64,000 bases of DNA from Streptomyces asoensis (GCF_013085465.1 NZ_CP049838.1:9734001-9798000), one strand, 5' to 3'. Shown: positions 11,192 through 20,368, counted from the stretch's first letter. The notes: generated by a model from the letters alone, not told the origin. Numbers and translations: made by a program.

Positions 11192-11602
11192 ATGAGCGAG
11201 GCGTTGGACGAGGGTCCGTTCTTTCACGGAACAAAGGCCGAGCTGCGGGTCGGAGATCACCTCACCGCCGGTTTCCGTTCCAACTACCGGCCCGAAATCG
11301 TGATGAACCACATCTACTTCACCGCGTTGCGTGACGGCGCGGGACTCGCCGCCGAACTCGCTGCCGGCGACGGGGTCCCGCGCGTGTATGCCGTCGAACC
11401 GACCGGGGAGTTCGAGAACGATCCCAACGTCACCGACAAGAAGTTCCCCGGCAATCCCACCCGCTCCTTTCGCAGCAGGGAACCGCTCCGGATCGTTGGT
11501 GAGGTCACCGACTGGACGCGACAGACACCCGAAGCTCTCCAGATGTGGCGAGACCGGCTGGCCGCAATCCGTCTGGATGACCGCGCTGAAATCATCAACT
11601 AA
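11192..11602 (+). CDS. arr: NAD(+)-rifampin ADP-ribosyltransferase (Arr family)
   Basis: A 136-residue cytoplasmic enzyme, the typical length for Arr. It contains the family hallmarks FFHGTKAEL near the N-terminus, IYFTALRDGA, RVYAVEPTGEFENDPNVTDK and KFPGNPTRSFRS. Arr enzymes use NAD+ to ADP-ribosylate the C23 hydroxyl of rifamycins, blocking binding to RNA polymerase. The fold has no separate export or membrane part. It stands alone: IS1380-type DNA begins directly after its stop codon, and the upstream 360 bases are empty. Arr genes are common in environmental actinobacteria, so it may be an ancestral gene rather than a recent acquisition. The assignment rests on motif recognition and is strong. 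Confidence 0.93.
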   Translation: MSEALDEGPFFHGTKAELRVGDHLTAGFRSNYRPEIVMNHIYFTALRDGAGLAAELAAGDGVPRVYAVEPTGEFENDPNVTDKKFPGNPTRSFRSREPLRIVGEVTDWTRQTPEALQMWRDRLAAIRLDDRAEIIN

Positions 11603-11603
11603 C

Positions 11604-12368
11604 CTCGATCTTTCGTGATTGGCCGTCAGCTCCTGTTGGCGGCCGATCTGTGTTCGGCGGTGTGTTTCGGGTGTGACGGCGGTCCGACTGTCGCGTCGGG
11701 TGGGCGCCGGGTTCCACGGCTCCGGTGGGGCGGTGCTACTCGTAGGGATGGGAACGTGCTTGTCAGCCCGGGTCCGGAAGGGTTGCGAGTCGCTGGATCG
11801 CCTCCGTGATCACATCGGTCCAGGGCCAGTGGCGGGCGAACCTGAGGTGTCGGCGGCGGGCTGTGGTGACGAGCTGGGCGGCGGCGGAGAGCAAGCGGAG
11901 TCGCAGGCGGTGGGGCTCCCAAAGCCGGGCCGTGCCGGTCAGGGCGAGCATCGGCATCCAGGCCAGCAGGTCCAGGGCGATCTGGACGATCTCCAACCAG
12001 ATCTGATTCTGCGCGCTGTCGTACAGGGGCAGGTTGCGCAGGCCGGTTGAGCGGGCGGCGCGGATGCGGTCCTCGGCGCGGGCCCGCTGGCGGTGCCGCA
12101 GCTCCAGCTGGGCGATCTTCTGACCGGTGGTGTTGGTGGCGAAGCAGGTCAAACGCAGCCCGTCGGCGTCGGTGAAGCGCAACTGGGCGCCGGGGTGGGG
12201 GCGTTCCTTGCGGACGATCAGCCGCATCCCCTTGGGCCAGCCCTTCAGACAGTCGCTGCCGGCGTCGAGTTCGGCGACCCAGGCGCCGTCGCGGACCTCG
12301 CCGTCCGGCTCGACGGCCGGTGTCCACGCGGATTGTGCCGCATCGAGCTCTGCTATCTCGTCCCACAC
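11604..12368 (-). pseudogene. IS1380-family transposase, C-terminal half, with one element end
   Basis: The open frame (12368 down to 11763) gives 201 residues matching the C-terminal part of IS1380 transposases: GEVRDGAWVAEL, WPKGMRLIVRKERPHPGAQ, LELRHRQRARAEDRIR, TGLRNLPL, then a Leu/Arg-rich tail. A full transposase has about 460 residues, so the N-terminal half with most of the DDE site is missing. The sequence CCTCGATCTTTCGTGAT just after arr looks like the element's terminal repeat, so one end survives. The broken end lies within a few bases of a degenerate CRISPR repeat (12356-12384), suggesting the break or insertion happened in the array. Not functional. Confidence 0.8.
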
Positions 12369-12562
12369 CTGCCGGGATGGTCCCTACGGATCCGGAGATC
12401 GAGGTTCGAATCCTTGCTGCTACCTGCTACCTGCTACCTGCTACCTGCTACCTGCTACCTGCTACCTGCTCCTTGCTCCCTGCACCCGCGGGGATGGTCC
12501 CCAGGGCACCACCTATCCATGGGGCAAGCTGCATTGCTTCCCGCGCCCGCGGGGATGGTCCC
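12356..12562. CRISPR. Degenerate CRISPR array remnant, type I-E-like repeats
   Basis: Three 29-base repeats can be aligned: 12356-12384 (degenerate), 12473-12501 and 12534-12562. The last two agree at 26 of 29 positions and end in CGCGGGGATGGTCCC, a form I associate with Streptomyces type I-E repeats. Their ends are 61 bases apart, leaving an exact 32-base spacer at 12502-12533. A second 32-base interval (12385-12416) follows the first repeat, but 56 bases of a 7-bp tandem repeat then separate it from the second. No cas genes are in the window, so this is an orphan relic. The family call is by recognition. Confidence 0.62.
12417..12472. repeat. 7-bp minisatellite inside a CRISPR relic
   Basis: Seven perfect copies of TACCTGC run from 12421 to 12469, with imperfect copies on both sides. 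The whole insert is 56 bases, exactly eight units, and its unit resembles the left part of the adjacent CRISPR repeat (TTGCTCCCTGC). Slippage on the repeat edge is the simplest origin. Confidence 0.8.
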
Positions 12563-13083
12563 GACCACATTGCCAAGGCGATGACGCGCGGGTCTTCGGT
12601 TCGGGATCCGCTGTACCTGAAGGGTGTTGGGTTCGCTCAGTGGGCTGGTGGGGTGTGCGGGGGGTGTGAGCTGGGGTTGTGGGGTTCGCTCGGTGGGTGG
12701 GTTTGGGGCGGGTGTGGTCGGGATTCGTGAGGGGTGGCAGGTATCCAGGGGGAGGGGCCACCGGGTGGGAGGGGTTGGGAGTGTGGTGTTGAGGCTGGTG
12801 CGGTTGGTGTCCGATGACGGTGACGGCGGTGCGGGGCGGGTGCGGGGGCGGGGGCGGGTGCTGGCGGGGTGGGGGAGGAGGGGTAGCGCGCCGCGGCCGC
12901 CGGCCTCGCGCTGCTCGGCTACCGCCTGGCTGAGGAAAGCACTTGGCCTCCCGCCCACGTACCTCCGGCGTAGCCTGCTCGGGAGCACGGACCGTGACGA
13001 TGCGCCTGGTTCGGCTCCGCTGGGCTCAAGGAGACTGCTCGTCTGCGGGATCGGTGTCAGCGGTCCCTGCGAGCATACGGATC
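12563..13083. other. G-rich low-complexity intergenic region
   Basis: The plus strand at about 12600-12890 is a strand-asymmetric run of GGGT, GGTG and GGGGC words with no convincing gene on either strand. It could form G-quadruplexes. No further CRISPR repeat is seen at the expected position after 12594. The last part leads into the HEAT-repeat gene, with only a weak ribosome site. Confidence 0.5.
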
Positions 13084-14412
13084 ATGAAACGATCCGACGA
13101 TCTCTTGGCAGGGCTGGACGACATCGACTGGGCAGCCCTAGGGCACGCCTACGGCAGCGCCGAGGACGTGCCCGGCCAGCTCCGGACGGTGTGCGGGCCG
13201 GACCAGGAGGCCCGGGAGAACGCCTTCCGCAGCCTGTTCAGCAATATCTTCCACCAGGGCACCCGGTACTCGGCCTCTCCGTACGCCGTGCCGTTCCTCG
13301 CCCGAATCGCTGTCGCAGGGCCGACCGGCGCTCGGGCCGACGCGCTGCTGCTGCTGACCCGTCTGGCCATTGATTGGCACGACGAGTACAGCCTCCCGCT
13401 CGGCATCGACACCGCCGCGTGGCGCGCCGCAGCCATCAGCCCCGAAGAAAATCTGCGCTGGTACGACGAGCAGATCGCCGCCGAGACCGACGAGGAGCGG
13501 CTGAAGAACTTGCGCGAGGGACGGGCGTACTGTGCGGCCGGGCACCCCGTCGATGCCCGCGAGGGCGCACTGCGCTCCTACGACGCGGTCCGCGCCCAGC
13601 TTCCCGTCCTGCTCGAACTGCTCGGCGACCGGGACCCGGAGATCCGCACCAAGACCGCGTACCTCCTCGGCTGGTTCCCCGAGGAGGCCGACGCCACCCT
13701 GCTCCCGTTGCTGGCCTGCCTCGACGGCGAGCGGGACCCAGGCTGCATCGCCACGGTCCTCGTCGCGGTCGGACTACTCGCCGACCACGACCCGGACGGC
13801 CGGGTCCGGCACCACCTCAACCACGAGCACCCCTTGCCGCGCTGGGCCTCCGCCACCGCCCTGACCCGCTTGCTGGTCGCGCACCCGGCTGCCGCGCCCG
13901 GCCTGCCGCCGGCGGAGCGCATCGCCGCCGAGCTGGCGGCCTTCGGCGCCGGGCCGGCCCCCGAGTCCGCCACCGCCCACCATGCAGGAGACCTGCACAG
14001 CTACACCGTCCGAAGCCTGCTGCACCTGATGGGCGCCACCGAGGACCCGGACGGGGTCCTCCTGGAAATCGTCCGCGCCCTGCCCCATCTCGAGAAGACC
14101 GGAGTCGTGCCCCGCCCGTTGGCAGCCCGCGCCGAGAACCTGCTGGAAGCCCTGTTCGAACCCACGGACACCACAACGGTGTTCACCGAGCTCTCCCCAG
14201 GACGCCAAAAGCTGCTGAAGGTCCTGGCCGAGCTGCTGACCGCCGAGGACTTCCAGCCCGTGCCGTTCGGCTCAGACCTCCACGAGCAGTTCACCCAGTA
14301 CGGACTCCCCGGCACCTGCCCCGCCCTCCGCGCCTACGTCGGACTGTCCACCGCAGGCGAGGACCCCAGCGCTCCCCTACCCGACCCCTGGGAACCATTC
14401 CGCAACCACTGA
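13084..14412 (+). CDS. HEAT-repeat-containing protein
   Basis: A 442-residue cytoplasmic protein made almost wholly of helical repeats. Units such as LLELLGDRDPEIRTKTAYLL, LLPLLACLDGERDPGCIATV and RHHLNHEHPLPRWASATALT have the Leu/Ala spacing of HEAT or PBS-lyase-type repeats, covering about residues 170-370. There are no catalytic motifs, membrane segments or signal peptide. HEAT solenoids serve as protein-binding scaffolds, and I cannot name its partner. ATG 13084 (MKRSDDLLAGL) is chosen because upstream codons give an Arg-rich, non-conserved extension. It is flanked by low-complexity DNA and an IS5 relic and has no operon partner. Confidence 0.75.
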   Translation: MKRSDDLLAGLDDIDWAALGHAYGSAEDVPGQLRTVCGPDQEARENAFRSLFSNIFHQGTRYSASPYAVPFLARIAVAGPTGARADALLLLTRLAIDWHDEYSLPLGIDTAAWRAAAISPEENLRWYDEQIAAETDEERLKNLREGRAYCAAGHPVDAREGALRSYDAVRAQLPVLLELLGDRDPEIRTKTAYLLGWFPEEADATLLPLLACLDGERDPGCIATVLVAVGLLADHDPDGRVRHHLNHEHPLPRWASATALTRLLVAHPAAAPGLPPAERIAAELAAFGAGPAPESATAHHAGDLHSYTVRSLLHLMGATEDPDGVLLEIVRALPHLEKTGVVPRPLAARAENLLEALFEPTDTTTVFTELSPGRQKLLKVLAELLTAEDFQPVPFGSDLHEQFTQYGLPGTCPALRAYVGLSTAGEDPSAPLPDPWEPFRNH

Positions 14413-14654
14413 TCCCACCGTCCCTCACCGAGCGCTGGCCGCTGGCCGAGATCGGGTGACAGGAACCGAGCACCGGTCAAACTCACCTGACAAACGGTCA
14501 AGATCCCCTGTCAGAGGACACCTTTCCCTACTTCTTGCGAAGGTGCTCAGGTGTCAGGCCAGCCGTTGGGCAAGCCGTGGCGACTGTCCGCCGAGATCCC
14601 CTACGACGGCACCTCGGTGACCACCGGCCCGGCGATCGCGAGTCCGTGAGCTAT

Positions 14655-14954
14655 TTACATCATGATCAGGTGGCGAGTTCGAGGGCGACGACGGCTCTGA
14701 TGACGGCACTGATTGATCCGGGTGGTGCTGCAGCGGAGCTTCCGCAGGAGCCACCAGGATTTGAGGGTGGCCATGGCGCGTTCGCCAAGGCTGCGGATCT
14801 TGGCGTGATCGCGGTTGTGGCGCCGCTGCCAGCCGCACAGAGTCTTGCCGTGGAACGGGACGCGGACAGCAAGACCTGCGCCCTGATACGCCTTGTCCGC
14901 CCAGCACTTGATGTCGTCGGCGGCGAGTGCGGCGGGAATGCCGTGGGTCCGGGC
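14655..14954 (-). pseudogene. IS5-family transposase, 3' part, split by an ISAs1-family insertion
   Basis: Reading on the minus strand, ARTHGIPAALAADDIKCWADKAY and later HAKIRSLGERAMATLKSW match the C-terminal catalytic region of an IS5-family DDE transposase. The frame changes near the end (CSTTRI, then AVIRAVVALELAT in another frame), so it was already damaged. At 14954 it is cut by the ISAs1-family element. If the element and one 8-bp duplication are removed, the frame rejoins perfectly with the fragment at 16307 ([20 protein letters not shown]), which proves the order of insertion. Confidence 0.85.
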
Positions 14955-16306
14955 CCAGGGCTTCGGCGTAGTCACTTGACGTCCGGTTCGTGACGATCCG
15001 TCGGCTCGGCGGATCCGGGGAATGCGACAGGAACGGCTTCCAAGATCATGGAGTTCTCGACGCCCCGTGATCCGACTGGAAGACCGTGCCTGCCGACGCA
15101 TCATCGCCGATCCCGCCTGCCTTTGACCAACTCCGCGAGCATCCCGAGGCCGTACCCGAGGAGATCCCGGACCTGCTGGCGCGACTGGCCCAAGTGCCCG
15201 ACCCGCGAGATCCGCGCGGCGTACGGCACGCACTGGTCGTCGTACTCGCGCTGACCGCGTGCGCGGTTCTGGCCGGAGCGACCTCTCTGCTGGCGGTCGG
15301 TGAGTGGATCGCAGATGCCCCGCCGTCCGTCCTGGAACGCCTCGGCATACGGCCAGATCCACTGTGCCCGAAGCGGTTCCTGCCTGAGGAAACGACAGTC
15401 CGACGGCTGCTGGCCCGCATCGACGGCGACGCGCTGGACCGGGCGGTCGGACGCTGGCTCGCCGACAGCCGCCCGAAGGCGACCGGGCTGCGCGGCCTCG
15501 CCGTGGGCGGAAAGAGCCTGCGCGGCGCGGCCAGAGCGAACGGCCGCAAGATCCACCTGCTCGCCGCGCTGGAGCACGCCACCTGCCTGGTCCTGGCCCA
15601 GCTGGACGTCGGCGAGAAGACCAACGAGATCACCTGCTTCCAGCCGCTGCTGGACACCGTCGCCGACCTGGCTTCAGCCGTGGTCACCAGCGACGCGATG
15701 CACACCCGGCGCGAGCACGCCGACCACCTCCTCGGCCGGGGCGCCCACTACATCGTGATCGTCAAGGGCAACCAGAAGAAGCTGCGCAAGCAGCTCAAGT
15801 CCCTTCCCTGGAAGGACATCCCGCTTCAGGGCCGCACCCGGGGCACCGGCCACGGCCGCTCGGAGATCCGCCGGATCAAGGCCGCCACCGTCAACAGCCT
15901 CCTCTTCCCCGGAGCCCGCCAGGCCGTCCAGATCAAGCGCCGGCGCACCGACCACAAGACCCGCAAGACCACCGTCAAGACGGTCTACGCCGTCACCAGT
16001 CTGACCGCCGAACAGGCCACCGCGGCCCAGCTCGCCGAACTCGTCCGCGACCACTGGAAGATCGAGACCCTGCACCACGTCCGCGACACCACCTTCGCCG
16101 AGGACGCCTCACAGCTGCGGACCGGCAACGCGCCCCGAGCGATGGCCACCTGGCGCAACCTCGCCATCGGAGCCCTCCGCACAGCAGGGGTGAAGAACAT
16201 CCCAGCCGGCCTCCGCCGCAACGCCCGCGACCCTCGCTGCCCCCTCACACTCCTCGGCCTCGGATGATCACGAACCGGACGTCATGCGACTACGCCGAAG
16301 CCCTGG
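14955..16306. mobile_element. ISAs1-family insertion sequence, complete, with terminal repeats and 8-bp target duplication
   Basis: A 1352-bp element. Its terminal inverted repeats, 14955-15000 and 16261-16306, match at 42 of 46 positions (outer end CCAGGGCTTCGGCGTAGTC). It is flanked by an exact direct repeat GTCCGGGC (14947-14954 and 16307-16314), the target site duplication. One transposase gene fills the interior. The target was an IS5-family transposase gene on the opposite strand. The intact repeats and open transposase frame indicate a recent, possibly still active copy. Confidence 0.9.
15086..16267 (+). CDS. ISAs1-family transposase
   Basis: A 393-residue transposase from GTG 15086 to a TGA inside the right terminal repeat. 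The ISAs1 pattern is clear: [18 protein letters not shown] near the N-terminus, a hydrophobic [20 protein letters not shown] segment, [31 protein letters not shown], a catalytic [17 protein letters not shown] block, YIVIVKGNQ and the C-terminal [19 protein letters not shown] with the expected glutamate. Length is typical and no frameshift is seen, so it is probably functional. It moves its own element by a DDE-type reaction. Confidence 0.92.
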   Translation: MPADASSPIPPAFDQLREHPEAVPEEIPDLLARLAQVPDPRDPRGVRHALVVVLALTACAVLAGATSLLAVGEWIADAPPSVLERLGIRPDPLCPKRFLPEETTVRRLLARIDGDALDRAVGRWLADSRPKATGLRGLAVGGKSLRGAARANGRKIHLLAALEHATCLVLAQLDVGEKTNEITCFQPLLDTVADLASAVVTSDAMHTRREHADHLLGRGAHYIVIVKGNQKKLRKQLKSLPWKDIPLQGRTRGTGHGRSEIRRIKAATVNSLLFPGARQAVQIKRRRTDHKTRKTTVKTVYAVTSLTAEQATAAQLAELVRDHWKIETLHHVRDTTFAEDASQLRTGNAPRAMATWRNLAIGALRTAGVKNIPAGLRRNARDPRCPLTLLGLG

Positions 16307-16395
16307 GTCCGGGCCGCGGTCAGATCGTGCACGGCCCCGGGCAGTGCGTCCGATGCCCAGATCAGGCGTCCGGCGGGATCGGCTATCTTGCGATC
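16307..16395 (-). pseudogene. IS5-family transposase, middle fragment on the other side of the ISAs1 insertion
   Basis: The minus strand reads KIADPAGRLIWASDALPGAV then HDLTAAR, the central IS5 transposase motif that precedes the AARxHGIPAAL part found at 14954. The fragment stops near 16395, where homology fades, so the N-terminal half of this transposase is missing. Confidence 0.75.
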
Positions 16396-16475
16396 CGGGG
16401 GCTCACGGCGCCGCGAATCCAATCAGATCCGATGGTGATTGCTGACAGGGTTTGATGACAGATAGGGTCCGATCC

Positions 16476-16485
16476 TCCGTACGGA
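16476..16485. promoter_or_regulatory. Palindrome overlapping the recombinase ribosome site
   Basis: TCCGTACGGA is a perfect 10-bp palindrome whose right end runs into GGAAGGAG, the ribosome site of the recombinase gene at 16498. A protein bound here could block translation or transcription, so it is a candidate autoregulatory operator. No experimental support. Confidence 0.35.
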
Positions 16486-16497
16486 AGGAGCCCCTCG

Positions 16498-17424
16498 GTG
16501 GCGAACCTGGTCTACAAGCGGGTCTCGACCGACCAGCAGTCCACCGCCCGGCAGAACCTCGTCCTTGACGAAGCCGGGATCGAGGACCCGGTCGTCTTCG
16601 AGGAGGACCCGGGCACCTCCAGCCGCCTCCACCCCCTCCAGCGCCCGAAGTTCCGCGAACTGCTCACGTACGCGCGGCCGGGCGACACCGTGCACATCTC
16701 CGAGATGTTCCGCCTCGTCCGCGGTACCGGCCACATCCTCGACGTGCTCGACGTCCTCCACCGTGACCAGGTGGCACTGCGCATCCACGACGGCGCGTTC
16801 TCCGCGATGGACCTCACCGCCCGCCGCCCGCGCACCGGCGAGCTGCTCTCCACCGTGAAGTTCATGGTGCAGACCCTCGCCGCCGCCGGCGAACTCCAGC
16901 GCGACCTCCAGCGCGAGCTGACCTACGACGGACTGCGCGCCGCCGAGGCCAAGGGCAGCAAAGGCGGACGCCGCCCCGCCGTGGCGGCAGACAAGACCGA
17001 CGCCGTACGCACCGCGTACCTGGAAGGCCGCTCCATCGCCGCCCTCGCACGCGACCACGGCGTCAGCCGCGGCGCGATCCGCACGGCCGTCACCGACCTC
17101 CTGCCCGACCACACCGCCATCGAAGAGGACGTCCCAGCCCCGGAGCTGCCGGTCACCCTCGACATGCCGGGCAAGGTCGCCGACTTCCTCCGCGCGGCCG
17201 ACCTGGAGCCCGCCGAGCGCGCCGCGCTCGACCAGGGGGTGACCGTACGGCGCGGTCAGGGGTACACCCTTCGCGTCACGGCTGTGCCAGCGGTCCACCG
17301 CCAACTCCTTGCCCGCTGCCAGCCGCTCGACGCCGGCCAGGGCGTCCCCGCGGTCCCGGCCCAGCGCAAGGCCCGCCGCGAGTACGAGAACCGGGTCAGC
17401 ACACTCGTGCCGCCCGAACCATGA
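16498..17424 (+). CDS. Serine recombinase (resolvase/invertase family)
   Basis: A 308-residue site-specific recombinase from GTG 16498, with GGAAGGAG 7 bases upstream. The N-terminal catalytic domain shows YKRVSTDQQSTARQ (nucleophilic Ser in RVSTDQQ), later ARPGDTVHISEMFRLVRGTG and a long E helix. A Hin-type HTH follows (GRSIAALARDHGVSRGAIR, about residues 185-205). About 90 further residues of unknown role end in AQRKARREYENRV. That is longer than a minimal resolvase but much shorter than a large serine integrase. A degenerate copy of its last 95 bases and the following 25 lies at 20369, flanking the asnB region, which suggests that the gene's 3' end is itself a recombination site. Confidence 0.85.
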   Translation: MANLVYKRVSTDQQSTARQNLVLDEAGIEDPVVFEEDPGTSSRLHPLQRPKFRELLTYARPGDTVHISEMFRLVRGTGHILDVLDVLHRDQVALRIHDGAFSAMDLTARRPRTGELLSTVKFMVQTLAAAGELQRDLQRELTYDGLRAAEAKGSKGGRRPAVAADKTDAVRTAYLEGRSIAALARDHGVSRGAIRTAVTDLLPDHTAIEEDVPAPELPVTLDMPGKVADFLRAADLEPAERAALDQGVTVRRGQGYTLRVTAVPAVHRQLLARCQPLDAGQGVPAVPAQRKARREYENRVSTLVPPEP

Positions 17425-17453
17425 TCGTTCTCATCGATAACCGCTGTACCGAT
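17335..17453. repeat. Direct repeat, left copy (3' end of the recombinase gene)
   Basis: This stretch covers the last codons of the recombinase gene and its downstream flank. A second imperfect copy in the same orientation is at 20369-20483. The best conserved core is the segment holding ATGATCGTTCTCA and AACCGCTGTACCGAT. The two copies bracket the asnB-like gene and the methyltransferase gene. Confidence 0.75.
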
Positions 17454-17631
17454 TATTCGACGCTCGGGGTAACGGAGAAGGTACTCGGGAGGGTGAGTGT
17501 GCCCGCGCTTTGCCTCTGCCGGCTGCGGTCGTGTGGTGCTCTGGTCGTCGGACGGGTCAGCGATGGCAGGGTCGCTGGCCAGCCGCCGGGTCCGGACCGG
17601 CCCTGCGGAATGGCACACAGGAGTCACGGGC

Positions 17632-19470
17632 ATGTGCGGAATCAGCGGATGGATCTCCTACGACCGGGACCTTTCCCTGGAGGCCAGGACGCTTGAGGCA
17701 ATGACGGAGCCGATGGCCTGTCGCGGTCCCGACGCGGCCGGGTCGTGGCTCGCCGGACACGCCGCCTTCGGCCACCGCCGCCTGGCCGTCATCGACATCG
17801 CGGGCGGTACGCAGCCCATGACCGTCGAGCGAGACGGCCGCACGGTCCTGGTGACCACCTACAGCGGTGAGGTCTACAACTACCGAGAGCTGCGCGCCGA
17901 GCTGGAGGGTCTGGGGCACATCTTCCGCACGAGCAGTGACACCGAGGTGGTGCTCCACGCCTATCTTCAGTGGGGCGATGAGTTCGCGGGCCGCCTCAAC
18001 GGCATGTACGCGTTCGCCTTGTGGGATCCCCGTGACCAGGAACTCCTCCTGGTGCGCGACCGGATGGGCATTAAGCCCCTGTACTACTACCCGACCCGTG
18101 ACGGGGTGCTCTTTGCCTCGGAGCCGAAGGCCATTCTGGCCCATCCCGCGGCGCGCGCCTGCGTCGACGCCGAGGGCCTGGCGGAACTGATCGCGTTCAC
18201 CAAGACACCCGGGCACGCGATCTACAAAGGCATGTACGAGCTGAGGCCCGGCCACACCGCACGGGTCAGCCGAAGTGGTCTGGCGGTCAGGCGCTACTGG
18301 GCCCTGGAGGCCCGCGAGCACACCGACGACCTCGACACCACCGTTGCCCGCGTACGCGAGCTCCTGGAAGACATCGTGGCCCGCCAGCTCATCTCGGACG
18401 TGCCGCTGTGCTCCCTGCTCTCCGGCGGCCTGGACTCCTCGGCCATCACCGCCCTCGCCGCCCAGCGCAGCAGCGGACCGGTTCGCACCTTTGCGGTCGA
18501 CTTCAGCGGCCATGCCGAGAACTTCAGCGCCGATGGCCTGCGCTCCACCCCCGACACCCCCTACGCCCATGCCCTGGCCGCGCACGTGCGCTCCGACCAC
18601 ACCGACATCATCTTGAACACGGCCGACCTGACCGACCCCGGACACCGCGGGGCCGTGCTGGCAGCCCACGACCTTCCCACTCGGTTCGGCGACGGCGATA
18701 CCTCCCTCTACCTGCTGTTCAAAGCGGTCCGCGAACATTCCACGGTCGCGCTCTCAGGCGAGTCCGCGGACGAAGTCTTCGGTGGCTACCGCTGGTTCCA
18801 CGATCCCAAGAGCGTGAATGCCGACACCTTCCCGTGGATCGCTGCCGGCGTCGCTGGCGGATTCTCCGGCAGCACAAGCACCCGCGAGGCCCTGCTGGAC
18901 CCAGGGCTGCGCATGAAACTCGACCTGGACGGCTACACGGACGGGCGCTACCGCGATGCCCTGGCCGAAGTCCCGTACCTGGCCGGCGACACGGGCCTGC
19001 AGCACCGGATGCGGGAGATCAGTTATCTCCACCTGACCCGCTTCGTGCAGATCCTGCTGGACCGCAAGGACCGGGCCAGCATGGCGACAGGCCTGGAGGT
19101 CCGCGTCCCCTTCTGCGACCACCGACTGGTCGAATACGTCTTCAACACCCCCTGGGCCATGAAGACCTTCGACGGCCGGGAGAAGTCCCTCCTACGCGCC
19201 GCCACCCGCGACCTACTGCCCCCCGCCATCGTTCAGCGGGCCAAGAGCCCCTACCCCAGCACGCAGGATCCCCACTACGCGCAAGCCCTGCGCGCCGGGC
19301 TGAGGGCAGTTCTTCGTGACGGTGATGCGCCGGTGCAGCCCCTGCTGGACGCGGCCGTCGTGGCCCAGGTATCCGCGGCCGACGCGAGCCAGGACATCCG
19401 GCCGGGGGCCGAACTCGTCCTGGGTCTGAACGACTGGCTGCGCCGCTACAACGTGGCACTGGAGATCTGA
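17632..19470 (+). CDS. asnB: Asparagine synthase (glutamine-hydrolysing)
   Basis: A 612-residue class B enzyme. ATG 17632 places the nucleophilic Cys at position 2 (MCGISGW), needed for glutamine hydrolysis, and GGAG sits 8 bases upstream. The N-terminal glutaminase domain (to about residue 210) has RGPDAAGSW and GHRRLAVID. The synthetase domain has the pyrophosphate loop SGGLDSS (264-270), then SGESADEVFGGYRW and MATGLEVRVPFCDH. It converts aspartate, glutamine and ATP to asparagine. Placed beside a small-molecule-type methyltransferase and between repeats, it could instead modify a peptide or natural-product carboxylate, as some AsnB-like enzymes do. The 3' end overlaps the convergent methyltransferase gene by 25 bases. 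Confidence 0.9.
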   Translation: MCGISGWISYDRDLSLEARTLEAMTEPMACRGPDAAGSWLAGHAAFGHRRLAVIDIAGGTQPMTVERDGRTVLVTTYSGEVYNYRELRAELEGLGHIFRTSSDTEVVLHAYLQWGDEFAGRLNGMYAFALWDPRDQELLLVRDRMGIKPLYYYPTRDGVLFASEPKAILAHPAARACVDAEGLAELIAFTKTPGHAIYKGMYELRPGHTARVSRSGLAVRRYWALEAREHTDDLDTTVARVRELLEDIVARQLISDVPLCSLLSGGLDSSAITALAAQRSSGPVRTFAVDFSGHAENFSADGLRSTPDTPYAHALAAHVRSDHTDIILNTADLTDPGHRGAVLAAHDLPTRFGDGDTSLYLLFKAVREHSTVALSGESADEVFGGYRWFHDPKSVNADTFPWIAAGVAGGFSGSTSTREALLDPGLRMKLDLDGYTDGRYRDALAEVPYLAGDTGLQHRMREISYLHLTRFVQILLDRKDRASMATGLEVRVPFCDHRLVEYVFNTPWAMKTFDGREKSLLRAATRDLLPPAIVQRAKSPYPSTQDPHYAQALRAGLRAVLRDGDAPVQPLLDAAVVAQVSAADASQDIRPGAELVLGLNDWLRRYNVALEI

Positions 19471-20219
19471 CCCCGCGGTACAGCCGTCAGGGAAGTCCCT
19501 GTCATGCCGCTTGCGTCTACGCAAGGGGCCAGTGGGGCCAGTTCCAGGAGCTGGAACTCCACTTCGAACGAGCCGGCCTGCCGCTTCGCGCTCACCAACG
19601 GCTGGACGCGCAGGCCCAGGCCCTCGGCGATGCGGTGGAGGGCATAGAGATTCCCCAGGCTGTTGAACCCGAGGAGAAGGCGGCCACCGTCCGCGAGCCG
19701 TTCGACGCCTTGTCGCAGGAACCGCTCGTGAGTGACGTAGCCGCTGTCGAAGATCGCCAACTCGATCTCGCTTGTGCACTCAAAATCGCCGGGAGCTTCC
19801 ACGACATTGGAGTTCCAGAAGATGAGGTCGAACCGATCGCCGGGCTCCAGAGCGTCAAAGAGGTCACTGCGGAGGGTGCGGACCCGCTCCGTGACGCCAT
19901 GCCGAGCGGCGTTCATCCGGGTATTGCGCACGGCAGCCTCGGTGATGTCCACCGCGGTCACCTGTGCGCATCCACGCAGCGCCGCGGTCACCGCGGTCAC
20001 ACCGGTACCGCTGCCAACCTCAAGAAAACGACCCCCCACCGGGTACGGAACCCAACTGGTAAACAACTCGGTGGAAGCGGTGTGCAAGGGCGAGAAGACT
20101 CCCGGCAGTAGATCCCAGCGCATGTCCAGGAGATCGAACCCTCCAGGGCGCCCTTCCACCGCTCCGTGGCGGTCAGCGAGCCTCACGCCCACGGCGTACT
20201 TCTCCAGTCCGTCCCGCAC
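19446..20219 (-). CDS. Class I SAM-dependent methyltransferase
   Basis: A 257-residue enzyme from GTG 20219, supported by GAGGGAG 7 bases upstream. Motif I is FLEVGSGTGV (65-74), with the acidic strand-2 end AVDIT and a motif IV region FWNSNVVEAP (134-143). The latter sits where PrmC/HemK-type enzymes have NPPY; here it is NSNV, so the amide-methyl transfer seen in that group may not apply. A methyltransferase acting on an amino acid, peptide or small molecule is most likely. It converges on and overlaps asnB, and both lie between the direct repeats at 17335 and 20369, which suggests a linked role. The substrate is not predictable. Confidence 0.85.
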   Translation of the reverse strand: MRDGLEKYAVGVRLADRHGAVEGRPGGFDLLDMRWDLLPGVFSPLHTASTELFTSWVPYPVGGRFLEVGSGTGVTAVTAALRGCAQVTAVDITEAAVRNTRMNAARHGVTERVRTLRSDLFDALEPGDRFDLIFWNSNVVEAPGDFECTSEIELAIFDSGYVTHERFLRQGVERLADGGRLLLGFNSLGNLYALHRIAEGLGLRVQPLVSAKRQAGSFEVEFQLLELAPLAPCVDASGMTGTSLTAVPRGQISSATL

Positions 20220-20368
20220 AACGCAACTCCCTCATCGGGTGAATCCGGCACTCCCAAGAACGATCACTGGAGCGGGCAGCGCCGGGTTGCGTGGATTTTC
20301 ACTCAGAAGTGACACCGACGACCTTGCCTGAAGGCAGGCATTCCCCTTCAGAGCATCTGATCGACGGC

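Noticed and set aside
12600..12890. G-rich stretch considered as a telomere or origin
   Set aside because: Streptomyces telomeres consist of nested palindromes, which are not seen here; no DnaA-box cluster is visible either.
17421..17631. Upstream extension of asnB from 17497
   Set aside because: It would bury the catalytic Cys2 that must be exposed at the N-terminus, and GGAG supports the start at 17632.
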